Source of the DNA: Candidatus Aminicenantota bacterium
GTDB lineage: Bacteria > Acidobacteriota > Aminicenantia > Aminicenantales > Aminicenantaceae
Reading direction: 5' to 3'
Assembly (NCBI GenBank): GCA_016927475.1
Contig: JAFGMO010000030.1
Location: forward strand, 1-33,199
DNA length: 33,199 bases
The position numbers were made by a program, and so were the translations under genes. The notes under the pieces are model-generated. The model had not been told where the DNA came from. It searched no databases and saw only the letters and a program-made list of their open reading frames with translations. Below are positions 26,125 through 33,199 of this stretch, in pieces (position 1 is the first letter of the stretch; the number at the start of each line of letters is the position of its first letter).

Positions 26125-26317
26125 TGTGATGTTCATAAATTTGGCCGGGGGCGATAAAGACAAGAAAAAACCGGCCAAATTTCCCTTTCAGGCGAGCCGA
26201 TCTTACCGCATCTGCTTTGTTGTGAAGGACTCGCGGTGCGGAGCACAGCTTCATCCTTCGACGCCTCGCATCTTCGGCAACCGACCCGGCCTAACCCCTT
26301 GGCTCGTGAACAACACA
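26125..26317 (+). repeat. Structured intergenic repeat element, copy 1
   Basis: Starts 3 nt after the helicase-nuclease stop. It shares a 32-base identical core (26191-26222) with copy 2 and can fold into a three-way junction. P1 joins TGTTCA (26130-26135) to TGAACA (26307-26312), extended outward with one A-A mismatch. P2 is a perfect 12-bp hairpin, AAATTTGGCCGG (26137-26148) with CCGGCCAAATTT (26171-26182), loop 22 nt. P3 joins CGAGCC (26193-26198) to GGCTCG (26301-26306). Inside P3, P4 joins GAAGGA (26224-26229) to TCCTTC (26254-26259), and P5 joins GTGC (26236-26239) to GCAC (26243-26246). The helices are conserved in copy 2 despite different bases. Structured RNA or a non-coding mobile element are both possible. 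A short frame across it (26126-26323) is not considered coding. Confidence 0.85.
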
Positions 26318-26319
26318 TG

Positions 26320-26368
26320 CTAGCCTTTATAAATAGCACAAAGGCCGTGTGCTATTTATAAAGGCTGG
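26320..26368. repeat. Long near-perfect hairpin (19-bp perfect stem)
   Basis: The arms at 26322-26340 and 26348-26366 are perfectly complementary over 19 bp with a 7-nt loop (AAGGCCG). The stem extends outward by a T-G wobble and a C-G pair to 26320 and 26368. No T-run follows, so it is not a classical rho-independent terminator. It begins 2-3 nt after copy 1 of the structured repeat; whether it belongs to the element cannot be judged, as copy 2 reaches the window end before this point. Confidence 0.8.
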
Positions 26369-26376
26369 ACAGACGG

Positions 26377-26411
26377 AAAAAAACGAAGTATATTTCACTT
26401 TACGTTTTTTT
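26377..26411. terminator. A/T-rich hairpin with T-run, possible terminator
   Basis: AAAAAAACG (26377-26385) can pair with CGTTTTTTT (26403-26411), with AAGT (26386-26389) and ACTT (26397-26400) as an inner stem, and the T-run continues to 26413. The stem is poor in G and C, so termination strength is doubtful. Beyond it, 26412-26487 holds only a weak promoter-like TTGAAA (26412-26417) with AATAAA 19 nt later, facing the membrane protein gene. Confidence 0.3.
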
Positions 26412-26487
26412 TTGAAAAAAGATTTTTTGGCCGCTGAATAAAAGTTAAAAGTTGGATAAGGGAAATCCCACCATAATTTCTGGACGA

Positions 26488-28713
26488 ATGAAAGAAAGAG
26501 CGTTTTTCAAAAAAACATTCGGACCTGCCTGGTTTATCGGAGGGATTTTTGTTATTTTTGCCGGGATGGCCGTGGTTTTTAAGGCTTTCGGGGTGCCCTT
26601 TCAGGACACCCTGAAGTTTTACGGGGGAGGAATCTTTTTTGTTTATATTCCCGGACGGTCATTAGGCTGGATCCTGAGATTGGAAACAAGCCGGACGGCA
26701 GGTGTCGCTCTCTCTTTTGTGCTGGGAATGATCACCAGTACTGTCGTCTATAAATTTTCGCTCTTTTTTGACTTTGTCCCAGCTTTTTATATCTGGACCG
26801 GATTTTGTGCCGTATATTTTTTCTTCCGGATGGTGAAGCACCCTCCCCGCCGAAAGGATTTTTCCTTTCGACTGTCTGTGGAGGGCTTGGTTTTTGCGGC
26901 TATCCTGTTATTGGTTTTTATCGTTCTTGTCTGCGACAATTACCGGAACGGTCTGGAAAAACCGGATGGTTCGGTTGTTCTGAATATGCATTATTATGAC
27001 GGATTTCTCAGGAATGCCGTTATCCGGGAGTTGTCCCATTCCGTCCCTCCACAGATGCCTTTCGCGGCCGGGTTTCCTCTGAGCTATCACTATGGTATGG
27101 ATTTATTCACCTCCCTTTTTTACCGTCAACTTCATATAGGGGTTTTGGATTTGAACCACCGGCTTCTGATGACGTTCTTCTTCTTTCTTCTTCCGCTGAC
27201 GTCATTTGTTTTTCTGCGTGATTATTCCCGATCCAAAGGTGCCGCCCTTTTAGGAACGTTTCTTATTCTATTCGGAAGCGGAGGATTAGCCTATGTTGCC
27301 ACCTGTCTGCTGGGGATCAACCAGTGGGGTAATATTTTTTATTCCTTTTATTTTTTTAACATCACCAGTTTAAATTCTTTTCTTCCGGGATTGTCGATTT
27401 TATTAGCGGGATTTTTCTGCCTCTTTAAATATATCAGAGAACACCGGATAGCCTGGCTTTTTCCGGCTGCGCTGATATTGTCCATCGTCCTGGAATTCAA
27501 GATGTTTTTTATCGGCCCCATTATGGGCGCGCTTTTTGTAACCGGAATTGTTCTGTTTTTTTGTTCCCGCGATGCCTATGTGTTGAAGGCGGGATTTCTA
27601 ACGCTTGCCTTTGCCTTACCCTTGGCATTGGCGGCTTCATTGAGCAATCGGGGCGGATTGAGCGTTGATATTTCTTTCCGGTTTGTCGATTGGATCCCGG
27701 AAATATTAACCCAGCTGAAGCTAAAAGGTCTGCTCCGAGCCTGGCAAGGTCTTTTTTATCAGGAAAAGGTTGCTCCCCTTTACCTCCTGTTTTTTCCAGT
27801 GACGGTGCTTTTATGCCTGGCGGGAAGCTTTGGATTAAGCCTGATGGCTGTCCCTTCACTTGTGCGGGATTTTTTTCGTCCGAAAAAAAGGGGCTTCGAC
27901 CGTTTTTTTATGGGGGTTTTCATCGGGGGATGTGTCCTGTTTTTCTTCTTCGTCCATGTCACCTTGAGCGGCATGGTCCGGAATTTCACCAACATTTATG
28001 TCTTTCTTCTGGGTGCCGTTTTGTTAACGGCCGCCTGGTCCGATGTTCTTTTTCGATTTGTAAAAAATAAAAGAACGGCCGTACGCATCGGATTGATTTT
28101 CCTGGTTATTATTGTCAGTTTGCCCAATACTGTTCGATTTATGTATTATAAGGTTCGGTATCCCCAGCCCCGGTCTTTTTCCGCAGAATTCAGGGAAGCG
28201 GCGGCCTGGATGAACCGGCATTCTTCCAAAGATGCTGTAATCATTCATCCTGATTATCTGCGTTATTCATGCTATTTTACCGACCGGCGGGTGGTCCTCG
28301 ATGATTCTGCTCATTCTTACCTGGACTGGCATTTGTCCGATCTCCAGAGACGGGAAAGAAGGCACGATATTCAGGCTTTTTTTAATGATGCGGTTTTAAA
28401 CGCTAATATCTTAAAAAAGTACAACGTCAGCCACATTTGGCTGATGCGTGACAGCGGGTTCCTATCGAAGACAGAGGAAAACCGGTTTCTTGAGTGTTAC
28501 GGATTAATATCCAAAAACCGGTTTCTTAAAGTACAGAGAATGTTACATCTGGAAAGGATCTTTCAAAACAAAGATCATATTATTTATCAGGTTCATGAAG
28601 TTCCCTCTGATAAAAAAGATGTATTTGTTGTGGAACAAAAAGAAAACGGCAGGGTTTTCAAAAAATTTACCCCTAAAGTTCCTTCCGGCAATGCCGGTTC
28701 TGGAATAAAATAG
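26488..28713 (+). CDS. Polytopic membrane protein, GT-C glycosyltransferase-like
   Basis: A 741-residue protein with about 14-15 predicted membrane helices over the first 560 residues and a soluble C-terminal domain of about 180 residues. A conserved-looking extracytoplasmic loop (near 175-215) contains HYYDGFLRNAVIREL and FPLSYHYGMD, with acidic and histidine residues as in GT-C fold sugar transferases. The C-terminal part has EAAAWMNRHSSKDAVIIHPDY and FTDRRVVLDD, the type of sequence seen after the membrane region of such proteins. I cannot assign a named family or substrate; lipid-linked sugar transfer is an inference from topology. The ATG at 26488 is preferred over a TTG at 26452, since neither has a strong ribosome-binding site and a weak promoter-like pair would start transcription close to 26450. 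Confidence 0.65.
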   Translation: MKERAFFKKTFGPAWFIGGIFVIFAGMAVVFKAFGVPFQDTLKFYGGGIFFVYIPGRSLGWILRLETSRTAGVALSFVLGMITSTVVYKFSLFFDFVPAFYIWTGFCAVYFFFRMVKHPPRRKDFSFRLSVEGLVFAAILLLVFIVLVCDNYRNGLEKPDGSVVLNMHYYDGFLRNAVIRELSHSVPPQMPFAAGFPLSYHYGMDLFTSLFYRQLHIGVLDLNHRLLMTFFFFLLPLTSFVFLRDYSRSKGAALLGTFLILFGSGGLAYVATCLLGINQWGNIFYSFYFFNITSLNSFLPGLSILLAGFFCLFKYIREHRIAWLFPAALILSIVLEFKMFFIGPIMGALFVTGIVLFFCSRDAYVLKAGFLTLAFALPLALAASLSNRGGLSVDISFRFVDWIPEILTQLKLKGLLRAWQGLFYQEKVAPLYLLFFPVTVLLCLAGSFGLSLMAVPSLVRDFFRPKKRGFDRFFMGVFIGGCVLFFFFVHVTLSGMVRNFTNIYVFLLGAVLLTAAWSDVLFRFVKNKRTAVRIGLIFLVIIVSLPNTVRFMYYKVRYPQPRSFSAEFREAAAWMNRHSSKDAVIIHPDYLRYSCYFTDRRVVLDDSAHSYLDWHLSDLQRRERRHDIQAFFNDAVLNANILKKYNVSHIWLMRDSGFLSKTEENRFLECYGLISKNRFLKVQRMLHLERIFQNKDHIIYQVHEVPSDKKDVFVVEQKENGRVFKKFTPKVPSGNAGSGIK

Positions 28714-28753
28714 GTTAAATAATTTTTTTTCCTTTCAATTCAGGTTTTATTCC
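28702..28753. terminator. Possible two-way hairpin between convergent genes
   Basis: GGAATAAAA (28702-28710) is complementary to TTTTATTCC (28745-28753) over 9 bp with a 34-nt spacer that holds a run of eight T. It spans the ends of the converging membrane-protein and sppA genes. The long spacer and A/T-rich stem make it only a candidate terminator. Confidence 0.25.
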
Positions 28754-30456
28754 GCTGTGGTCCCCATAAACATTATGGCGAGAACTCCTTCTTTTTGCAG
28801 CAATTGAAGTCTCTCTACGGTTTTTTTCAATAAATCCTGTTTTGTCCGGAGAGAAGTTTGTCCCCCGCCAAACAAAGAGGCGAAGAAAGAAACCGTTTTC
28901 GGCCAGACTTCAAGGTTGACGCTCTCATTCTGGGGAATTCCGGCTAATTCTTTGGCCGTTTGGAAAGCTTTCAAAATCCCGCCTGTATCATCAATAAGTC
29001 CGATTTCCTTAGCTTGGGCTCCGGTCCAGACTCGGCCTTTGCCTATTTTGTCCACTTCCTCTTTTGTCATGTGTCTTCCTTCGGCCGCTTTTGTCAGGAA
29101 CTTGTCATAAACCCAAAGCATTTCCTTTTCCAGCATCTGTTTTTCCTCGTCGGTAAATCCCCTGTTGGAAGAATAAATTCCGGCCTTATCACCGTAATTC
29201 AGGTTTTCAAAGGTGACACCTATTTTTTGGTAAAGGCCGGACATATTGAATTTTCCGGATAGAACACCGATAGAGCCGGTCAGGGTTTGAGGGTGGGCGA
29301 TGATGCGGTGGGCTGGCATAGCGATCCAATAGCCGCCCGAACCGGCCATGTCCGACATGGAGACAACGACCGGTTTTTCTTTTTTGGCCAGAAAAACCTC
29401 GCGCCAGATGATGTCCGATCCTACGGAGGAACCTCCGGGGCTGTCCACCCTAAAAACGATGGCGGCGATGGAACTGTCTTTTCGGGCTTTTCTCAACCAG
29501 CGGCAAATGGTGGCGCTGCCCATGGCCTCGGAGATCCCTTCTCCCGTCAGGATAGGTCCCATCCCGTATATCAGGGCGATCTTTTTTCCTTGGTTGAATC
29601 CCGATGTTGAAACCTTGACTTTTGTGTACTGGCTGTGAGCGATTTTCCGGAAGGGGAGGCCTTCTTCTTTCAAATTGTCCCACATCTCATCTTCGTAAAG
29701 AAGGTCGTCGACCAATCCGGTATTTATAGCTTTTTCTCCTTGAAAAAAACCGTGATTGATCAGTTCTTCAACCCGCGCCTTGTCCAAATTTCTGGCTTCA
29801 GCGACGGTGGAGATATATTGTTCGAAACGCTCACGGTAGATGGATGTCATCATCCTTTTATGAGCGGGTGTAAAACCTTCCTTGGTAAACATATGATAGG
29901 CTGTTTTGTATTCTTTGATCTCGATGAATTCGCCTTCTATTCCCAATTTTTCCAGGGTTTTTTTCAGGAATGGAATCTCGGCTGAAATCCCGTTGATTCC
30001 TATCCAGCCCATAGGATGAAGAATAATCCTGTCACAGGCTGTGGCTAAATAGTATTCCTTATCGAAATCAGGAGCTTCTTCAATATAGGACAGTACCTTT
30101 TTGCCGCTTTTTCGAAAATCGAGGACAGCTTCTCGAATTTCATTGACTTTTGCCCAATCACATACAAGATAACCCTGTTTTAATATGATTCCCTTGATGC
30201 GGGAGTCATGCTTGGCTTTCTGAATGTTCAGCCAGATATCATGGAGTGAAAGCGGCTTTGTGGGGCTGAAAAGTTCGACAAAAAGATTGGGGATAACTTT
30301 CTCCTGAATTTCCCCGGTTAAAGGAATCTCCAGATAAGATTGTGTTTTGACCGATGGCGGTTTTGCGAATTCGAAGTAGATGAAGGAAAAGATGGTCGCC
30401 AGAATTAAAATAAAAAAGAACAGGAAGATAATAAGGATATATTTTCCTTTTTTCAT
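28747..30456 (-). CDS. sppA: Signal peptide peptidase SppA, long (tandem-domain) form
   Basis: Membrane-bound serine protease that degrades cleaved signal peptides. The 569-residue protein has an N-terminal membrane anchor (about 5-28) and two Clp/crotonase-fold domains. The catalytic dyad is present: the lysine in IKEYKTAYHMF (Lys184, first domain) and the serine in MAGSGGYWIA (Ser373, second domain). This split arrangement is that of the E. coli 67-kDa enzyme. The ATG at 30456 is chosen for its strong AAAGGAG ribosome-binding site 5 nt upstream; an earlier ATG at 30501 would add 15 residues before the anchor. It is divergent from natA and convergent with the GT-C-like gene. Confidence 0.94.
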   Translation of the reverse strand: MKKGKYILIIFLFFFILILATIFSFIYFEFAKPPSVKTQSYLEIPLTGEIQEKVIPNLFVELFSPTKPLSLHDIWLNIQKAKHDSRIKGIILKQGYLVCDWAKVNEIREAVLDFRKSGKKVLSYIEEAPDFDKEYYLATACDRIILHPMGWIGINGISAEIPFLKKTLEKLGIEGEFIEIKEYKTAYHMFTKEGFTPAHKRMMTSIYRERFEQYISTVAEARNLDKARVEELINHGFFQGEKAINTGLVDDLLYEDEMWDNLKEEGLPFRKIAHSQYTKVKVSTSGFNQGKKIALIYGMGPILTGEGISEAMGSATICRWLRKARKDSSIAAIVFRVDSPGGSSVGSDIIWREVFLAKKEKPVVVSMSDMAGSGGYWIAMPAHRIIAHPQTLTGSIGVLSGKFNMSGLYQKIGVTFENLNYGDKAGIYSSNRGFTDEEKQMLEKEMLWVYDKFLTKAAEGRHMTKEEVDKIGKGRVWTGAQAKEIGLIDDTGGILKAFQTAKELAGIPQNESVNLEVWPKTVSFFASLFGGGQTSLRTKQDLLKKTVERLQLLQKEGVLAIMFMGTTAE

Positions 30457-30461
30457 GGTCG

Positions 30462-30468
30462 CTCCTTT
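30462..30468 (-). promoter_or_regulatory. Strong ribosome-binding site of sppA
   Basis: On the minus strand AAAGGAG lies 5 nt before the ATG at 30456. It decides the start in favour of the shorter protein, whose N-terminus goes straight into the membrane anchor. Confidence 0.75.
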
Positions 30469-30507
30469 AGGAAATAAAACAATTTTTTTCAGTATGTACA
30501 AGCTTGC

Positions 30508-30532
30508 GCCTGGATCCGTGAAAAATCCAGGC
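30508..30532. repeat. Perfect 8-bp hairpin between sppA and natA
   Basis: GCCTGGAT (30508-30515) and ATCCAGGC (30525-30532) form a perfect stem with a 9-nt loop in the divergent region. No T-run follows on the plus strand. On the minus strand it lies about 50 nt upstream of the sppA start, so a leader structure or operator is possible. Confidence 0.4.
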
Positions 30533-30573
30533 TGGTCAGGTAAAATATAACAGAAACCGGTGGTGAATAACAG

Positions 30574-30593
30574 CCTGTATTATCCTGTATTAT
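30574..30593. repeat. Tandem 10-bp direct repeat
   Basis: CCTGTATTAT occurs twice head to tail (30574-30583, 30584-30593), followed by CC. One DNA turn apart in a divergent promoter region, the two sites could be a regulator-binding pair, or simply a small duplication. The rest of 30594-30716 shows only a good AGAGAGG ribosome-binding site for natA (30705-30711). Confidence 0.4.
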
Positions 30594-30716
30594 CCGGGCT
30601 TATAGATTTCTCGGCATCGACGTTGTGCGGTGTCTTGGCAGATGGATCATGAAGATTTGCCATGTTTTATACGGGATGGAAATTTGTCAACGAATATTAT
30701 ATAAAAGAGAGGTTAA

Positions 30717-31637
30717 ATGGATGTCTTAAGGATCGATAGCATCACCAAAAAGTTCGGGTCCTTTTATGCCGTGGAAAACCTTTCGTTCAACGTTCCCGCT
30801 GGAATCGTCTATGGGTTGCTCGGACCCAACGGAGCGGGAAAAACGACCACTATCCGCATGGTCATGAACATCATCATTCCGGACAAAGGCCGTATCGCCG
30901 TCCTGGGAGAGGCCATGGATGAAAAAATGAAAGAACGGGTTGGTTATCTGCCTGAGGAGAGAGGATTGTACCCGAAGATGAAAGTATTCGACCTTCTTTT
31001 GTTTCTGGCCGAAATAAAAGGCTTAAAAGCGGGGTGGGCAAAGAAGGAAATCGATTTATGGCTCGAACGGTTCGATTTGACGGAATGGAAACAGAAAAAA
31101 GTAGAAACACTGTCTAAGGGGATGCAGCAAAAGATACAGTTCATTGCCACTATCCTTCATCAGCCGGAACTGATCATTCTGGACGAACCCTTTGGAGGAT
31201 TGGATCCGGTTAACACCAAGCTTCTGAAAGATATCATGCTCGAGATGAAAGAAAAAGGCACGAGCATCATTTTTTCAACACACCGCATGGAGCAGGTGGA
31301 GATGATCTGTGACAACATCTGTTTGATAAACAAGGGGAGGCCGGTGCTGGAAGGAAATCTGAGCCGGATCAAGAGGGAGTACGGGCGAAACACGGTGCTT
31401 CTCTATTATGAAGGAAACGGTTCATTCATCAAGAACCTTCCGGAGGTGGCGCATTTTGATGATTACGGAAAGTTCATGGAGATAAAACTCAAAAAAAAGG
31501 AGGATTCCCAGAGCCTTTTGCTGAAGTGTGCGGCCAAGGTTACGGTCAACAGGTTCGAAATTAAGGAGCCGACCTTGAATTCGATTTTCATCGAAAAAGT
31601 CGGAGAACAAAATGAAAAAAATATTGGCGGTCATTAA
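30717..31637 (+). CDS. natA: ABC transporter ATPase, NatA type
   Basis: A 306-residue ATP-binding subunit. Walker A is GPNGAGKT (36-43), the signature is LSKGMQQ (132-138, the form common in NatA/CcmA-like ATPases), and Walker B is LIILDEP (152-158). The H-loop sits in STHRMEQ. About 80 residues after the ATPase core form the C-terminal domain typical of the DrrA/NatA group. It pairs with the permease that begins 26 nt before its stop. The exported substrate (sodium, drug, lipid or peptide) cannot be determined; the NatA name rests on family resemblance. Confidence 0.85.
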   Translation: MDVLRIDSITKKFGSFYAVENLSFNVPAGIVYGLLGPNGAGKTTTIRMVMNIIIPDKGRIAVLGEAMDEKMKERVGYLPEERGLYPKMKVFDLLLFLAEIKGLKAGWAKKEIDLWLERFDLTEWKQKKVETLSKGMQQKIQFIATILHQPELIILDEPFGGLDPVNTKLLKDIMLEMKEKGTSIIFSTHRMEQVEMICDNICLINKGRPVLEGNLSRIKREYGRNTVLLYYEGNGSFIKNLPEVAHFDDYGKFMEIKLKKKEDSQSLLLKCAAKVTVNRFEIKEPTLNSIFIEKVGEQNEKNIGGH

Positions 31638-32889
31638 GCGGGAATACCTGCAGATCATCAAGACAAAAGGATTTATCATCGGAACTCTTCTCGGTCCGGT
31701 CCTCATGGCCGCTTTCATCGTCGTTCCCATCTTGGTCAGCCTGGCCAGCGTGGATAAACAGGAAACCATCGGAGTTATTGACAAAAGCAGGCAGGTATTT
31801 TCCGAGCTTGAAAGTAAATTGGATTTCAAGATGAAGGACGGCAGCCGGCGCTATGTTCTTCAGGATTACACGTCAGGAGCGGATAGCGGGATTGTCAGGG
31901 AGGAACTGAACAGAAAAATTCTGAATGGGGAGCTCTCGGCGTATATATACATACCTCATGATGTGATGGAAGAGGGGAAACCGGAGTACGTCTCCGAACA
32001 TGTCGCTGATTTCGAAGAAATCAAAACCATAAACCAGGCCCTGAACGGAGTGGTCATCGAGAAAAGATTAGAGACGGAGGGGCTCGATCCTAAAAAGGTG
32101 GCCGAGTATATCAGAGGCGTGGAGATGAGAACCATCAAAGTCACCAAAAAAGGAACGGAGGAGGACCGCGGGGGGACGTTTTTGATTTCTTATTTTCTTG
32201 TTCTGATTTTGTATATGACGCTTTTTTTCTACGGATCCATTATCATGCGGGGCGTGATCGAAGAAAAAAATTCCCGTATGGTTGAAATTGTTTTATCGTC
32301 TTTAAAACCTTTCCAGTTGATGATGGGAAAAATCCTAGGGATCGGCGCTGTGGGTTTCACCCAGTACTCAATCTGGGCTTTGTTCGGTATCGCCGCCACG
32401 CGCTACAGCCGGTCTTTTTTGTCATCGGTCGTACCGGCCGGCGTTTCTGAGTTTTCCCTTCCAAGCATTCCGGCCTATATTTTTGTCTATTTCCTTCTCT
32501 TTTTCATCCTCGGTTTTTTTCTATTTGGTACCCTCTATGCTGCCATCGCCTCTATGGTCAATTCCGAAAAAGAAGCGCAGCAGCTTCTGATGCCTGTTTC
32601 CATGTTTTTAGTCATTCCCATTCTGCTCATGATGTTCGTCATGAGGAATCCCGACAGTACTTTTTCCGTTGTCTTGTCTCTCATTCCTTTTTTCGCACCC
32701 ATCCTCATGCTTCTCCGGGTGTGCATCCTTCTTCCCCCGGCTGCCCAGCTTAGTGGTTCAATCCTTCTTCTTATACTCACGATTTTGTTCATGATCTGGC
32801 TGGCTGCAAAAATCTACAGGGTTGGTATTCTGATGTATGGGAAGGCCCCGAACTTAAGAGAAATCGTCAAGTGGGTCAGGTATTCATAA
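31612..32889 (+). CDS. natB: ABC-2 type permease, NatB type
   Basis: A 425-residue membrane subunit with one N-terminal helix (about 20-44), a large extracytoplasmic domain (about 48-180) and five to six further helices (about 185-410). The cytoplasmic coupling segment EEKNSRMVEIVLSSLKPFQL between the second and third helices is typical of NatB/ABC-2 permeases. GGAG lies shortly before the ATG, which is within natA, so translation is coupled and the stoichiometry is probably fixed. Followed by a 310-nt region containing copy 2 of the structured repeat. Confidence 0.87.
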   Translation: MKKILAVIKREYLQIIKTKGFIIGTLLGPVLMAAFIVVPILVSLASVDKQETIGVIDKSRQVFSELESKLDFKMKDGSRRYVLQDYTSGADSGIVREELNRKILNGELSAYIYIPHDVMEEGKPEYVSEHVADFEEIKTINQALNGVVIEKRLETEGLDPKKVAEYIRGVEMRTIKVTKKGTEEDRGGTFLISYFLVLILYMTLFFYGSIIMRGVIEEKNSRMVEIVLSSLKPFQLMMGKILGIGAVGFTQYSIWALFGIAATRYSRSFLSSVVPAGVSEFSLPSIPAYIFVYFLLFFILGFFLFGTLYAAIASMVNSEKEAQQLLMPVSMFLVIPILLMMFVMRNPDSTFSVVLSLIPFFAPILMLLRVCILLPPAAQLSGSILLLILTILFMIWLAAKIYRVGILMYGKAPNLREIVKWVRYS

Positions 32890-32950
32890 CATTCCGGGTT
32901 CCTGTTGAGACAAATCTTTTTGAAAAACAGCCGCTATGATTTATTAGCCT

Positions 32951-33199
32951 GCATTATTCATAAATTTGGCCGACACAGACAGATAAATTCAATATTATGT
33001 GTCATTTAATGGTGATTTTGAGTAGAAATAAAAAAGAAACATTTTCCACGACCGGTTATAAGAAAATGTCGGCCGAATTTACCCTTTGGGCGAGCCGATC
33101 TTACCGCATCTGCTTTGTTGCAGCCTGTTCGCGGTGCCAAGCACAGCTTCACAGGCTGACGCCTCACAGCTACGGCAAGCTTGGCTCGTGAATAATACA
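32951..33199 (+). repeat. Structured intergenic repeat element, copy 2 (reaches window end)
   Basis: Lies 61 nt after the natB stop, same orientation as copy 1. P1: ATTATTCA (32953-32960) with TGAATAAT (33189-33196), 8 bp perfect. P2: AAATTTGGCCGACA (32962-32975) with TGTCGGCCGAATTT (33067-33080), 14 positions with one wobble, and a loop of 91 nt. The joining segment to P3 is 10 nt, as in copy 1. P3: CGAGCC (33091-33096) with GGCTCG (33183-33188). P4: CAGCCTGT (33121-33128) with ACAGGCTG (33151-33158), 8 bp perfect. P5: GTGC (33134-33137) with GCAC (33141-33144). Near its 3' end copy 2 lacks about 16 nt present in copy 1. The other intergenic bases, 32890-32950, show nothing recognisable. Confidence 0.85.

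Noticed and set aside
26126..26323. 65-residue frame across repeat copy 1, similar in translation to a 64-residue frame across copy 2 (32997-33191)
   Set aside because: The similarity follows the DNA repeat. Differences cluster in paired stem positions regardless of codon position and change most amino acids there, while base pairing is preserved.
26125..33199. Composite transposon bounded by the two direct repeat copies
   Set aside because: No transposase or integrase lies between them, the genes inside look like ordinary chromosomal genes on both strands, and a dispersed repeat family explains the arrangement more simply.

Overview
The window (33,199 bases, mid G+C, densely coding on both strands) comes from a diderm bacterium. 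An MsbA-type lipid exporter, a PilQ outer-membrane secretin with its PilMNOP inner-membrane partners, and several lipobox proteins show an outer membrane. The gene content and order suggest an uncultured Acidobacteriota-like lineage such as Aminicenantes. That placement is an inference from gene neighbourhoods and style, not something the sequence proves. No tRNA, rRNA, CRISPR array, transposase or phage gene was seen.

Layout. 1-10496 (+): ribulokinase AraB, a small YdcH/DUF465 protein, an aspartate-semialdehyde-dehydrogenase-fold pseudoenzyme, MsbA, YicC, guanylate kinase, CoaBC, family-4 uracil-DNA glycosylase and a PriA whose helicase motifs have decayed. From the dehydrogenase-like gene onward these genes are packed with 4-32 nt overlaps or gaps of about 1-15 nt. 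10572-17833 (-): one long operon read as coaD, pilM, pilN, pilO, pilP, pilQ and then two lipoproteins, the last with two Ig-like repeats. 18138-18863 (+): a protein-L-isoaspartate methyltransferase with an N-terminal signal sequence. 18874-21288 (-): a large polytopic membrane protein with an embedded spermidine-synthase-like Rossmann domain. 21450-26122 (+): phosphohexomutase, FtsB/DivIC-like protein and a 977-residue UvrD-type helicase fused to an iron-sulfur PD-(D/E)XK nuclease. 26488-28713 (+): a GT-C-like polytopic membrane protein. 28747-30456 (-): SppA protease. 30717-32889 (+): a NatAB-type ABC exporter pair.

The most unusual signal is non-coding. Two copies of one intergenic element lie in the same orientation at 26125-26317 and 32951-33199, each just downstream of a plus-strand gene. 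They share an identical 32-base core (26191-26222 and 33089-33120). Around it, both copies can be folded into the same three-way junction: a terminal helix joining the two ends, a hairpin with a loop of very different length (22 against 91 nt), and a third arm that branches further. In one arm all six base pairs differ between the copies and all six stay complementary. This is strong internal evidence for selection on structure, and against the short reading frames that cross the element. I do not recognise the family.

Functionally the window mixes housekeeping pathways (CoA synthesis through CoaBC and CoaD, nucleotide metabolism, DNA repair and replication restart) with envelope biology (lipid A export, type IV pilus assembly, signal-peptide digestion, ABC export). 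Several proteins are catalytically altered members of known families: the dehydrogenase-like protein, PriA and the spermidine-synthase-like protein.
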